The notes below the pieces were generated by a model, which saw nothing but the letters and a program-made list of their open reading frames with translations, did no database searches and was not told the DNA's origin. The position numbers and the translations under genes are program-made. DNA of 5,502 nt from Nitrospirales bacterium (GTDB taxonomy: Bacteria; Nitrospirota; Nitrospiria; Nitrospirales; UBA8639). The stretch spans positions 1 through 5,502 of the forward strand of contig JACDDF010000189.1 of assembly GCA_013817135.1 (NCBI GenBank), given 5' to 3'. Each line of letters opens with the position of its first letter. Position 1 is the stretch's first letter. Below are positions 5,287-5,502 of this stretch, in pieces.

Positions 5287-5502
5287 ATGAACCATTACCA
5301 TCGATTAGGTCTATGTCTCCTCATGATTGTGTGTGTGTGGTCTTCGCTAGTGGAAGCCAGGGTGCAGATCACAACTATCCCCTATAACCATGGAAAAGTG
5401 GCTTTGGAAGGGGTGGTTGCCTGGGATGATGCGATAGAAGGCAAGCGCCCGGGAATTTTGGTTGTCCACGAATGGTGGGGGCTAAATGAATATGCCAGAA
5501 CT
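5287..5502 (+). CDS. Exported dienelactone hydrolase family protein, N-terminal part (partial)
   Basis: The first 72 codons are present and the gene runs off the window end. Residues 1-24 form a signal peptide: a short basic start (MNHYHR), a hydrophobic core (LGLCLLMIVCVWSSLV) and a likely cleavage after VEA before Arg25. The mature part has a beta strand pair (VQITTIPYNHGKVALEGVVAW), then RPGILVVHEWWGLNEYAR, the hallmark of dienelactone hydrolase-like alpha/beta hydrolases; the Glu in HEWWG aligns with the active-site-loop Glu of that family. The nucleophilic Cys or Ser and the Asp and His are beyond the window, so activity cannot be confirmed. It should act in the periplasm; substrate unknown. 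ATG 5287 is chosen because it gives a standard signal peptide. No strong Shine-Dalgarno is visible. A promoter lies about 120 bases upstream. Confidence 0.85.
   Translation, partial: MNHYHRLGLCLLMIVCVWSSLVEARVQITTIPYNHGKVALEGVVAWDDAIEGKRPGILVVHEWWGLNEYART

Overview
The window looks like an ordinary housekeeping stretch of a Gram-negative-type bacterial chromosome. It carries the end of an F-type ATP synthase operon, an RNA modification enzyme, a tRNA, a multi-spanning membrane glycosyltransferase and the start of an exported hydrolase. Base composition is close to balanced. The lineage cannot be fixed from this sequence alone; gene content and style would fit a Nitrospirota-like organism, but that is a guess. 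I see no transposase, phage gene, CRISPR array or toxin-antitoxin pair.

Layout. Positions 1-202 are the 3' end of atpD, which overlaps the atpC start by one base (202-657). A RluD-type 23S rRNA pseudouridine synthase follows after 33 bases (691-1662), then an unrecognised 146-residue helical protein (1697-2137). These four genes share a strand with short gaps and may form one transcription unit. Two short genes face them on the minus strand. One is a 48-residue unrecognised ORF (2134-2280) that shares a TTAA with the stop of the 146-residue gene, so both genes end in the same four bases. The other is a 103-residue protein (2444-2755) that resembles a single STAS domain without the usual phosphorylatable serine.

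On the plus strand a near-consensus sigma70 promoter (2946-2974) drives a tRNA-Arg(UCG) gene with encoded CCA (2988-3064). A non-coding gap of about 340 bases (3065-3402) with small inverted repeats leads to an ArnT/PMT-like integral membrane glycosyltransferase (3403-5121). After it comes a second good promoter (5134-5161), whose -10 box lies inside an AT-rich palindrome. About 120 bases further on begins a dienelactone-hydrolase-family protein with a signal peptide, cut by the window end (5287-5502).

How the parts relate. AtpD and AtpC are partners in the F1 sector. RluD, tRNA-Arg and the ATP synthase are core functions with no specific mutual link. The glycosyltransferase and the exported hydrolase both act at or beyond the inner membrane, but they appear to be transcribed separately. 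The items most worth a second look are the STAS-like protein with Asp at the phosphoserine position, the short tail-overlapping ORF, and the palindrome over the -10 box at 5144-5165. I found no convincing new multi-gene system.
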